Positions 1-6,247 of a DNA stretch of 58,777 nt are shown here, in pieces. Source of the DNA: Patescibacteria group bacterium (lineage in GTDB: Bacteria; Patescibacteriota; Patescibacteriia; Buchananbacterales; GWA2-38-13). Under the pieces are notes generated by a model. The model ran no database searches and had not been told where the DNA came from. It saw nothing but the letters and a program-made list of their open reading frames with translations. A program made the position numbers and the translations under genes. The stretch's first letter is position 1, and every line of letters starts with the position of its first letter. The DNA lies in NCBI GenBank assembly GCA_028712155.1, contig JAQTQO010000005.1, positions 1-58,777 on the forward strand. The letters are read 5' to 3'.

Positions 1-22
1 ATGGGGTATAATCCAGTGTTTT

Positions 23-96
23 TGTAGGGGTAGGGGGCTCAGAGTTGGCAATCCCTGCCCCCTACCCCTACCACCCCACCCGGGGCACGCTTTTGG
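23..96. repeat. dispersed hairpin repeat, copy 1
   Basis: A GTAGGGGTAGGGGGC arm is followed by a loop and the complementary GCCCCCTACCCCTAC arm, then a tail CACCCCACCCGGGGCACGC TTTTGG. A second copy lies at 2152-2225 with an identical stem and tail but a different loop. The tail (GGGCRCGCTTTTGG) also appears alone at 985-998. It could be a small mobile palindromic element; no gene overlaps it. Confidence 0.7.
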
Positions 97-159
97 CTTT
101 GTAAAACGATTCGGGGTTAGTGGAAGGGGAGGTGAAAAATCCTAAGTGAGCAAAACGCT

Positions 160-187
160 AACTCTGCGGAAAACCGCAGAGTTTTTT
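160..187 (+). terminator. intrinsic terminator
   Basis: Perfect 10-bp stem AACTCTGCGG / CCGCAGAGTT with an AAAA loop and a T6 run. It presumably ends a transcript entering from the left edge. No gene is visible between 1 and 160. Confidence 0.8.
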
Positions 188-370
188 GCGAGCTACTGGT
201 AGGTGGCAGGGGGCGTTTTTTGTTTGAGCAAATTTTTTTCCCTAAACGAAACCTGAACAATATGGTATAATAGCTACATCGAGACATAAGTTATTCACAG
301 GGGGTTGAGTAAAAAATGGTCAATCTAGCAAAAAGGGACAGAAAAATGGTCTTTTTTGTATTGAAAATTT

Positions 371-399
371 TTGACAAAAATATTTTTGCCGGCTAAACT
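371..399 (+). promoter_or_regulatory. sigma70-like promoter facing the antisense strand of tRNA-Gly
   Basis: TTGACA (371-376), 17-nt spacer, TAAACT (394-399). It points rightwards, while the tRNA at 449-521 is encoded leftwards. No plus-strand gene follows, so the predicted transcript (start about 406) would be antisense to the tRNA and end near the T-run at 546-550. An isolated TATAAT at 266-271 lacks a good -35 box. Confidence 0.55.
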
Positions 400-423
400 T
401 GTCAGTCCAGGGTGATTATTTAA

Positions 424-549
424 AAAACACTGGTATCAGCAAGCAAGCCAGGGGAGCTGGGGTTCGAACCCAGATCGCCGCCTTTGGAAGAGAGGCATTC
501 TGCCGATTGAACTACTCCCCCAAATCTTGCTTGCCAGTACCAGTGTTTT
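424..549. repeat. inverted repeat enclosing tRNA-Gly
   Basis: The left arm contains AAAAACACTGGTA and GCAAGCAAG (about 423-447). The right arm contains their complements CTTGCTTGC and TACCAGTGTTTTT (about 526-549). Together they add more than 20 bp to the tRNA acceptor helix, interrupted by a small internal loop. T-runs lie outside both arms, so the structure could act as a terminator on either strand. Confidence 0.75.
449..521 (-). tRNA. tRNA-Gly (anticodon UCC)
   Basis: Read on the minus strand: 7-bp acceptor GGGGGAG/CTCCCCT, D arm GTTC..GAAT, anticodon loop CTTCCAA giving UCC, and a T arm with TTCGAAC. The anticodon stem has one C-C mismatch and a G-U pair, so it is slightly weak. The 3' CCA is not encoded. 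A minus-strand promoter TTGACC-17-TACAAT (about 592-564) fits a start at about 557. It is a single-gene unit inside a long inverted repeat. Confidence 0.85.
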
Positions 550-846
550 TATGTTTGCAAAAACGCATATATTGTAATCTGTGTTACCCATGAGGTCAAT
601 CAGTCGCGTAAGGAGAGTGCTAGTTCCGTTAGTATAGCCATTTTTAGCGGAGTTTGCTCTTTACGTTCGATTTTATCCACAAGAATTTCCGGTGCTTTAC
701 ATCTGCAGGTGAGCCGTCTTGATTGTTGTCAAGTTTTTTTTGATGCCATCTTTCCTGTTGCAAGAAAAGTGTTGGCTGTCGGAGTTCGTACCACTGTTTT
801 TCCGAAGCGTCACAAACTAACCACTTACTTCGATGCGCCCATTGGA

Positions 847-978
847 GGAATTTAGGGAAAATTGCGCCGCGAGGAGGAGCATTCCTGCCCGGCAGGAAAT
901 TTCGCGTTGTTTGAGGACACGCGGCGTGGCCGAGTTCGCGAAATTCGCGACGACGAGTGGCACAATTTTCTAAATTCC
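847..978. repeat. structured inverted-repeat element
   Basis: Outer arms GGAATTTAGGGAAAATTG (847-864) and CAATTTTCTAAATTCC (963-978) are nearly complementary. Inside are TTCCTGCCCGGCAGGAA, a near-perfect palindrome, and a second nested pair AATTTCGCG / CGCGAAATT. No ORF fits. It is followed by the GGGCGCGCTTTTGG tail shared with the hairpin repeats. It is either a MITE-like element or a structured RNA. Nothing else is recognised between 522 and 1037. Confidence 0.6.
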
Positions 979-1037
979 GAGACAGGGCGCGCTTTTGGCG
1001 GCACCTTTTCTAAAAAGGTGCCTTCAATTTTATCCCC

Positions 1038-1092
1038 TTGACATCAATGTTAGAAAGATATAACATGTGGATATGTTAATTATTTCTAACAT
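1038..1092 (+). promoter_or_regulatory. promoter with overlapping palindromic operator
   Basis: TTGACA (1038-1043), 17-nt spacer, TAACAT (1061-1066). The -10 box lies inside nested dyads: outer ATGTTAGAAA (1047-1056) / TTTCTAACAT (1083-1092), and inner TAACAT / ATGTTA (1073-1078). This is a typical repressor-site geometry. The XRE regulator encoded at 1893 is the obvious candidate to bind it (inference). Confidence 0.6.
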
Positions 1093-1099
1093 TTAAATA

Positions 1100-1202
1100 C
1101 GTCATCCCGCACCCTGATGCGGGATCCAGAAAGTAATTAAATCGGATAACTACTGGATTCCCACTGAGTTTACCCCGTACTTGATACGGGGCGGGAATGA
1201 CA
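1100..1202. repeat. palindromic repeat with GTCATTCC-type ends, copy 1
   Basis: Begins CGTCATCCCGC, contains GGATCCAG and CTGGATTCCC, and ends GGGAATGACAG. Two half-palindromes are separated by about 30 nt. Related copies lie at 1796-1867 and 6110-6183. All three sit just upstream of plus-strand genes. The CTGGATTCCCGC / GCGGGAATGAC pattern resembles palindromic repeats known from many bacterial genomes. Confidence 0.7.
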
Positions 1203-1215
1203 GAGGGGAATTAAT

Positions 1216-1764
1216 ATGACCAAAAATCAGTTCCAAACGATGAAACTGGTCGCCGTCGTGGGGCTGGCGATGCTGTCCAGTCAGGCAATTGTGCTGCGCA
1301 ATTACGTGCTGCCGATCATCGGCTTCGCGCTGGTGGTGCTGGTGCTGCTGTATTTCCGCGGGCAGGTGAAAGAGGTGATGGCCGACGAGCGCGATTACGA
1401 AATTTCCGGCAAGGCCGCGCGGTTGGCGATTCAGCTTTTCGGCTGGTTTTCCGTTGTTATTATGTTTGTGCTGTATGCACTCCGCGACGTCAATCCGTTT
1501 TATGAGACGAGCGCGCAGGTACTGGCGTACTCGACGTGTTTTCTACTGCTGGTCTATTCACTGACGTATAAGTTTTACGACCGGATTGCGCACTTGGAAA
1601 AGAAAGGTCTGTATTTTGCGCTCGGGTTGATCGGGCTGGTGATCGCGACGATTATTGGCATGCGACTGTTGAGCGGCGAGGATGACTGGCTGTGCCAGAA
1701 CGGCGCGTGGGTCAAACACGGCAATCCGTCGTCTCCGGCGCCTACGGTTCCGTGCAGTAAGTAG
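1216..1764 (+). CDS. DUF2178-like integral membrane protein
   Basis: 182 residues with four hydrophobic segments (about 12-30, 32-47, 75-92 and 105-118, plus one near 135-155). Between the second and third lies an acidic DERDYEISGKAARLA stretch, typical of DUF2178 membrane proteins. The role of that family is not established to my knowledge. The gene is followed at 1893 by a small XRE regulator, a pairing seen for this family, and is preceded by a promoter with an operator-like palindrome at 1038-1092. A palindromic repeat lies in the 5' leader. The C-terminal 25 residues are polar and include two cysteines. Confidence 0.75.
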   Translation: MTKNQFQTMKLVAVVGLAMLSSQAIVLRNYVLPIIGFALVVLVLLYFRGQVKEVMADERDYEISGKAARLAIQLFGWFSVVIMFVLYALRDVNPFYETSAQVLAYSTCFLLLVYSLTYKFYDRIAHLEKKGLYFALGLIGLVIATIIGMRLLSGEDDWLCQNGAWVKHGNPSSPAPTVPCSK

Positions 1765-1795
1765 AACTTATCTTACAAATAATTTTTCCTCAATT

Positions 1796-1867
1796 TGTCA
1801 TTCCCGCGAATGCGGGAATCCAGTCAATTAAGCTGTTCTAGATTCCGGCTCTGGGGCCGGAATGACA
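1796..1867. repeat. palindromic repeat, copy 2
   Basis: Starts TGTCATTCCCGC and ends CCGGAATGACA. Internally GCGGGAATCCAG and AGATTCCGGC form two hairpins. It lies between the DUF2178 gene and the XRE gene. Confidence 0.75.
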
Positions 1868-1892
1868 GAATAAAAATATCGTTTCTGGATTT

Positions 1893-2090
1893 ATGAAAAA
1901 TCGTATCCGGGAGTTACGGACCAAAATGCAGCTGACGCAGGAGGAACTGGCGCAAAAGACGGGAGTCCGGCGTGAGACTATCGTGTTTTTGGAGCAGGGA
2001 AAGTACAACCCGTCGCTTGATTTGGCGCACCGCGTCGCAGAAATTTTGGGCGTCAAGATTGACGCCCTGTTTATTTTTGGTAGGGAGTAG
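1893..2090 (+). CDS. small XRE-family transcriptional regulator
   Basis: 65 residues that are almost entirely one helix-turn-helix domain: [21 protein letters not shown] is the helix 2-turn-helix 3 region (about residues 14-34), followed by the [22 protein letters not shown] motif that is standard for Cro/C1-type (YozG-like) regulators. The protein has no effector domain. Its partner is the DUF2178 membrane protein immediately upstream. Autoregulation through the palindrome at 1047-1092 is inferred. The start at 1893 leaves a full-length HTH. Confidence 0.9.
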   Translation: MKNRIRELRTKMQLTQEELAQKTGVRRETIVFLEQGKYNPSLDLAHRVAEILGVKIDALFIFGRE

Positions 2091-2151
2091 TTCTCATTTC
2101 AAACATTTGTGGCGTGAATAAAATTTCCTTTCTCCAAAACGGTGATTTTCT

Positions 2152-2225
2152 TGTAGGGGTAGGGGGCTCAGAGTTGCGAAGCCCGCCCCCTACCCCTACC
2201 ACCCCACCCGGGGCACGCTTTTGGT
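2152..2225. repeat. dispersed hairpin repeat, copy 2
   Basis: Same 15-nt GTAGGGGTAGGGGGC arm, complementary arm and CACCCCACCCGGGGC tail as at 23-96. The loop differs, which points to selection on or recent spread of the stem. It fills most of the gap 2091-2307. Confidence 0.7.
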
Positions 2226-2307
2226 TTGGCCTAGCCGATTGTCCGCCTTTCCCAGAAAGGCGGCGTCGTTATACAATAGAAGTCAGTAATTATTGGCCTA
2301 TTCAATT

Positions 2308-2550
2308 ATGAAGCGATTTCGCGAGTCGCCGTACCGTTCCATTGTCAAAGCCGCGACATTCCGGATTTTGATTATTTGCGCGGATTCCGTCATCCTGTAC
2401 AGCCTGACGCGGCGGGTGGATTTGACAGCGAGTGTGCTCATTTTGAGCAACCTCTCCAGCACGGTTTTTTATTTTGCGCATGAACGGATCTGGAATAAGA
2501 TTCACTGGGGCAAGAAGGTGCATGAGAACGGCGCGGCCGTTCGGGCATAA
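2308..2550 (+). CDS. DUF2061-family membrane protein
   Basis: 80 residues from the ATG at 2308; an in-frame TTG at 2293 is less likely. The sequence has SIVKAATFRILIICADSVIL, a central hydrophobic stretch, and a second segment LSSTVFYFAHERIWNKI. This matches the short two-helix DUF2061 proteins, which often end with HERIWnki-like sequence. The molecular function is unknown. It is followed after 5 nt by the Nudix gene, so the two are probably co-transcribed. Confidence 0.75.
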   Translation: MKRFRESPYRSIVKAATFRILIICADSVILYSLTRRVDLTASVLILSNLSSTVFYFAHERIWNKIHWGKKVHENGAAVRA

Positions 2551-2555
2551 CTGGT

Positions 2556-3023
2556 ATGGCGGTCACAGAAAACCGAAAAAAGGATTTGCGTCGCGGGGTG
2601 GACCACATCGGCGTGTGCTGCGTGTTTTTTTGCCATGACGGCAAGGGGCGCATACTTTTGCACAAGCGCAGCGAAAAATGCCGCGACGAGCAGGGGAGAT
2701 GGGACTGCGGCGGCGGGGCGGTGGAGTTTGGCGAGCAGATCGATGCGGCCGTGCGCCGTGAAGTGAAAGAGGAGTTTGGCGTTGATGCCGAGGAAGTGAT
2801 ACTGGCGACAACCTCCAACGTTTTGCGCGACAACCACGGCACGCCGACGCACTGGATCGCGCTGGTGCATGCGGTGCGCGTGAACCCGGATGAAGTGGAA
2901 AACTGCGACCCGGAAAAGATTGAAGAATTGGGGTGGTTTGCGCCGGAATCATTTCCCGAACCGCGCCATACCTGTCTCGACCGGCACTATGCCATGGTGA
3001 AACACTTAATTGAACAGGTCTGA
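2556..3023 (+). CDS. Nudix hydrolase
   Basis: 155 residues. The Nudix box runs from about residue 53 (GGGAVEFGEQ) to REVKEEFGV, with the REVKEE metal-binding core. The substrate would be a nucleoside diphosphate linked to some moiety; the exact one cannot be read from sequence. HxGVxxVFF before and HWIALVHAV after the box are usual strands of the fold. It is a candidate house-cleaning enzyme. The neighbours are small unrelated enzyme genes on the same strand. Confidence 0.9.
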   Translation: MAVTENRKKDLRRGVDHIGVCCVFFCHDGKGRILLHKRSEKCRDEQGRWDCGGGAVEFGEQIDAAVRREVKEEFGVDAEEVILATTSNVLRDNHGTPTHWIALVHAVRVNPDEVENCDPEKIEELGWFAPESFPEPRHTCLDRHYAMVKHLIEQV

Positions 3024-3052
3024 TATTTCGATATATCGATAAACCAGCAGGT

Positions 3053-3823
3053 ATGCAAAAATTGTTCATCAAGAATCGCCAGGAGCAAAAAATTTCCGTT
3101 ATCGTGGAGGAGGCAACACCGGCGCGCGGGCTGGCGTTTGTGATGCACGGGCTGGGCGGGTTCAAGGAGCAGCCGCACCTGCAGGTGATAGCCGACGCTT
3201 TTTTGCGCCACGGATACACCGTGGTCCGTTTTGATACCACCAACACGCTTGGCGAAAGCGACGGCACGTACGAGCAGGCGACCACCACCAATTACCTGCA
3301 GGATTTGGAAGATGTCATCGTGTGGGCGTCGCAGCAGCCGTGGTACCACGAACCGTTCTGCCTGGTCGGCCACAGCCTGGGCGGAATTTGCACGGCGCTG
3401 TATGCTCAACGCCATCCCAGGAAAGTCAAAGCCCTGGCGCCGATTTCTACCGTCGTGTCGCGGGAACTTTCGGTGGCCGCAAGCGGTGAAGAGGCGATGG
3501 CGCTCTGGAAGAAACACGGCTGGAAAGTCGAAGAGAGCAGATCCAAACCCGGAGTGATGAAGCGGCTGCCGTGGTCGTTTGTCGAGGACGGCATGCAGTA
3601 CGATTTGCTGCCGAAGGCCAAGGCGCTCACGATGCCGGTGCTGCTTGCAGTCGGCGAGCTCGACGAGACCACGCCCGCGCCGCACCAAAAGATTTTATTC
3701 GACGCGCTGCCCGGCAAAAAGGAGCTGCACGTCATCAGGGGCGCGCCGCATACTTTTCACGACCCAAAACATCTGGATGCGATCAAGAAAATATTTGACC
3801 GGTGGATTGTGAAATGGTCTTGA
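3053..3823 (+). CDS. alpha/beta-fold hydrolase
   Basis: 256 residues. The nucleophile elbow is GHSLGG (Ser near residue 105), the acidic residue is in GELDETTP near 204, and the catalytic His is in GAPHTFHD near 227, giving a complete Ser-Asp-His triad. The FVMHGLGGFKEQ motif supplies the oxyanion region. The protein resembles serine aminopeptidase S33 or short-chain esterases; the substrate is unknown. It is cytoplasmic, with no signal peptide. The end overlaps the likely start of the next gene by a few bases, suggesting coupled translation. Confidence 0.85.
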   Translation: MQKLFIKNRQEQKISVIVEEATPARGLAFVMHGLGGFKEQPHLQVIADAFLRHGYTVVRFDTTNTLGESDGTYEQATTTNYLQDLEDVIVWASQQPWYHEPFCLVGHSLGGICTALYAQRHPRKVKALAPISTVVSRELSVAASGEEAMALWKKHGWKVEESRSKPGVMKRLPWSFVEDGMQYDLLPKAKALTMPVLLAVGELDETTPAPHQKILFDALPGKKELHVIRGAPHTFHDPKHLDAIKKIFDRWIVKWS

Positions 3824-4434
3824 ACCCTATGCAGCCAGAAAAACAGCACGCCGGCCGCGACTACGGCATCCCGGATCGCAGCATCGGTTTTTGGGCAACC
3901 GGAATTTCCGATCTCGATAAAGAAGCGGTTGCGAAGTTGCGCACGCTTTTGGCCCCGATTTCGGAGTACTGCCTGCCGGTATTTCAGCATCTGCCGCACG
4001 TCACCTGCCGGTACCTTGGCTACCATGACGAGGTGCCGTACCGACGCGTATCCCAATTGATCCCAAAGCTGCAAGAGATCTACCGCCGGTATCTGCCGCT
4101 GAGCTTCACCATTGAGGGAGTTTTCCGCAGCTGGGAACGGAGCGACGATTGGCGCAAAAAGCTCATCATGGCCCGGGTGGTGTCACCCCAGCTGCCGGAA
4201 ATACACCTCCGGATACTGGAAATTACCGATGGTTTTGGAAAGTTCACGGCCATCGAAGGGGAAAATTTTTCACCGCATATTTCGCTGGCGTATCTGAAAG
4301 AGGATTTCAAAAATTGTCCGCCGCGCGCGGTGAATGATTTCATTGAACATTTGCATTTTTCCCCCATCGCATGCCGGGCGCGGGCGGCCTACGTCCGCGC
4401 CGAGGACGGTACCGCAATGAAGAAAATCGTCTGA
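3814..4434 (+). CDS. 2H phosphoesterase (LigT-like)
   Basis: 206 residues. Two HxT/S motifs characteristic of the 2H superfamily are present: HVTCRYLG near residue 66 and HISLAYL near 150. Such proteins hydrolyse 2',3'-cyclic or 2'-5' phosphodiester bonds in RNA or nucleotides, so a role in RNA end metabolism is possible. The ATG at 3814 overlaps the upstream hydrolase stop by 10 nt; an ATG at 3829 avoids the overlap and is an equally good start. No clear Shine-Dalgarno supports either. Confidence 0.75.
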   Translation: MVLNPMQPEKQHAGRDYGIPDRSIGFWATGISDLDKEAVAKLRTLLAPISEYCLPVFQHLPHVTCRYLGYHDEVPYRRVSQLIPKLQEIYRRYLPLSFTIEGVFRSWERSDDWRKKLIMARVVSPQLPEIHLRILEITDGFGKFTAIEGENFSPHISLAYLKEDFKNCPPRAVNDFIEHLHFSPIACRARAAYVRAEDGTAMKKIV

Positions 4435-4445
4435 TATTATTTGCG

Positions 4446-4690
4446 GCAAATAGAAAAGGGCCGGATGCGTGAGAGGCCGCTTCCGACCCTACCCCGTGTT
4501 GCCCGCATTGGTCGTTCGGATCGTTCAGATCCACCGTACTTCGCCTCAGTGGGCTTAGTAACTCCTGCCTGGTGCTTGACCTGGCTCCACTTCTTTTTCT
4601 AAAGGCGTCGTGCGCGCTGCATGGTTGCAGCGCGAACTGCCCGCCGAACGGACCTGATGTGGGCTCGATAGGAAAGACCGATAATTGTAT
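4446..4690 (-). ncRNA. candidate small RNA unit F (tandem array)
   Basis: Minus-strand unit. Promoter TTGACA (4719-4724), 16 nt, TAAGAT (4697-4702). The terminator stem GGGTCGGA/TCCGGCCC (4458-4489, one mismatch) is followed by TTTTCTATTT. The predicted RNA is about 245 nt. No ORF has a Shine-Dalgarno and ends before the terminator. Its -35 box lies just beyond the T-run of unit E. Confidence 0.5.
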
Positions 4691-4726
4691 TACGGTATCT
4701 TACAGAGGTTGAAATAGTTGTCAAGG

Positions 4727-4800
4727 GGAAAAAAAAGAGGGTCGTTGGTACGTGCCGCAGACCCACCCAATTACTCCCGAACACCTTTCGGCATGTTTTG
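4727..4800 (-). ncRNA. candidate small RNA unit E (weakest of the array)
   Basis: TTGACA at 4830-4835 on the minus strand, but the -10 box (TCAGTT, 4807-4812) is poor. The end is a 5-bp GGGTC/GACCC stem with a large loop (4739-4764) and a run of eight Ts (4729-4736). The predicted RNA is about 75 nt. A 7-codon ORF is the only reading frame. It may be a degenerate unit. Confidence 0.3.
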
Positions 4801-4875
4801 GCTCCCAACTGAACTCAGGTTGGCAGAAATGTCAATGCTTGTGAATGTTTTTGAGTCTAGGCGTTTAGGAAAATA

Positions 4876-5152
4876 GTCAAAAAGAAAAGGGGTCGCAGAT
4901 ACGAGACCTTTGACCCCTCGATGATGTCCAGGCTCCCAGGAGTTGTGTTTTGGCGTCGTCGCCAGCTGTGCACTCGCAAGGCGACTGCTTCCTTCCGTTC
5001 TCCGGATGAGAAGAGCTCCGGCGCAGGTCCGGTCCAAAAGGGTGCACCTCGACGGTGCTAGATCCACCACGGTTGTGGAGACCTCTTTCCCTCTTGCCGA
5101 AGGGACTCGCCTTTCTCCGCCGAAACCTCAGGTAACCTGATACATCGTCTAA
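4876..5152 (-). ncRNA. candidate small RNA unit D
   Basis: Excellent promoter TTGACA (5182-5187), 17 nt, TAAAAT (5159-5164). The terminator AGGGGTC/GACCCCT (4888-4918) is followed by TTTTCTTTTT. The predicted RNA is about 275 nt, with local hairpins ATCAGG-TTA-CCTGA and GCACC-GTCGA-GGTGC. No frame with a start, Shine-Dalgarno and stop fits inside. It contains GGAAGGAAGCAG, reminiscent of SRP RNA, but the pairing partner of that motif is absent. Confidence 0.55.
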
Positions 5153-5229
5153 GGCTCCATTTTATGGTCGGCAGTTATGTGTGTCAACGGTATTCTGTGC
5201 GCGATCTGTGTATAGGCTGTGGAATACTT

Positions 5230-5513
5230 GTGAAAAAGAAAAGGGGTCCAACCTAAAGGAAGGACCCCGGACGTGGTTGGCGCAATGCCTGAAAGCTCGC
5301 GGGAAAGGCCCCGCCTCCAGACCCAGCGGGTCACGTGGGAGGTCGCGCCGGGGCGCGAAAGGGGATGGCAGTCCTCGTCCTCGTGGATGAGGGAAACGGA
5401 AGTGCACCTGGATGGGTGCCATGGTGTTGCTCGCGAAGCGAGCGTCAGTGGCTACCGAGCCGGTGTTTCCGTTGTATCCGCGATTGCTTAAGGTCACGCG
5501 AACCTACGTCGTA
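5230..5513 (-). ncRNA. candidate small RNA unit C
   Basis: Promoter TTGACG (5543-5548), 17 nt, TACCAT (5520-5525). Terminator GGGGTCC/GGACCCC (5243-5268) with TTTTCTTTTT. The predicted RNA is about 280 nt. It contains a GCACC-CATCCA-GGTGC hairpin of the same design as in unit D. Open frames run through the terminator and lack Shine-Dalgarno sequences, so coding is unlikely. Confidence 0.55.
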
Positions 5514-5589
5514 GGGGCTATGGTAATACCGCGGGGTTATCGCGTCAAGGGTGAAATGTGTACAAGCTGTGGAAAATTTTTTGGCTGAA

Positions 5590-5755
5590 ATATAAAAAGG
5601 GGTGATCGCCGAAGCTCTCACCCCGCCGCGCTGCATTTCCCCTTGGTGTCACGTGGATAGTGACGTGGCCGGTCGGCCTATCAGGGGCTCCGATAAGTAT
5701 CGGAGAAACCTGCCCTGCTCCCAGTGCCGCTGTGTTCAGCAGGTAGCGCGCAGGC
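5590..5755 (-). ncRNA. candidate small RNA unit B
   Basis: Promoter TTGACT (5784-5789), 16 nt, TACACT (5762-5767). Terminator GGGGTGA/TCACCCC (5599-5624) with a T5 run. The predicted RNA is about 165 nt with hairpins CTCCGATA-CTTATCGGAG and GTCAC-TATCCAC-GTGAC. No plausible small protein. Confidence 0.55.
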
Positions 5756-5796
5756 AATTTCAGTGTAACTCTTTTCGGCCGCCAGTCAATTGGTTG

Positions 5797-6038
5797 AAAG
5801 AAAAAGAAAAGGGCCGCAGAAGTGGTTCCGCGGCCCGGGTAACGCTTTGCTTTGGTTCCGGCAAAAGACATTTGCCTCTGCAAGTCGGGGACTGCAGGGA
5901 CGTGTCCGCCTTTTGAAGGCGGAAAACGAATTAGGCGGGAAACCGCGGTTGATGAGAGGTAAAACCTCCCGTTGTTGCCGAGCTTCCGCTTCAAGGCCCG
6001 TCTTCGCGGGATGGCAAAGACTGATAAGCGTTACCGTG
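5797..6038 (-). ncRNA. candidate small RNA unit A (first of the array)
   Basis: Promoter TTGACG (6069-6074), 18 nt, TATACT (6045-6050). Terminator GGGCCGC/GCGGCCC (5811-5836) with a long T/C-rich tail. The predicted RNA is about 240 nt with hairpins GGAGGT-TTT-ACCTC and CCGCCTT-CAAA-AGGCGG. No coding frame is supported. Its terminator lies 8-15 nt before the -35 box of unit B. Confidence 0.55.
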
Positions 6039-6109
6039 GCTGTCAGTATAGTTTGAGGTTTTGGTGCCCGTCAAGTATGGTTATAGAGCCGGTTTCAAAA
6101 AAGTTTCCC

Positions 6110-6183
6110 TGTCATTCCGGCCCCAGAGCCGGAATCCAGTAACAAGTTCGATCGACTGGATTCCCGCTTTCGCGGGAATGACA
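6110..6183. repeat. palindromic repeat, copy 3
   Basis: TGTCATTCCGGC at one end and GCGGGAATGACA at the other; two hairpins (GCCCCAGAGC and CCCGCTTTCGCGGG) are joined by a linker. It precedes mutM. Confidence 0.75.
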
Positions 6184-6247
6184 AATCGAGGCAGAATGGA
6201 ATTTTGAGACCAGCTCCACATAACAAGATATATTTGTTCCAGATTGT

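Noticed and set aside
718-743. Terminator or promoter at CTTGATTGTTGTCAAGTTTTTTTT
   Set aside because: Stem is only 5 bp, and as a minus-strand TTGACA it lacks any -10 box; no gene depends on it.
4876-5152. SRP RNA in unit D (GGAAGGAAGCAG motif)
   Set aside because: The 5' half that should pair around the GGAA tetraloop is absent; the sequence folds instead as TCCG-GAGAA-CGGA.
4440-6060. Open frames of 60-150 codons in both strands of the non-coding array
   Set aside because: None has a Shine-Dalgarno, most run through strong terminators, and the translations are Arg/Pro/Ser-rich with no domain pattern.
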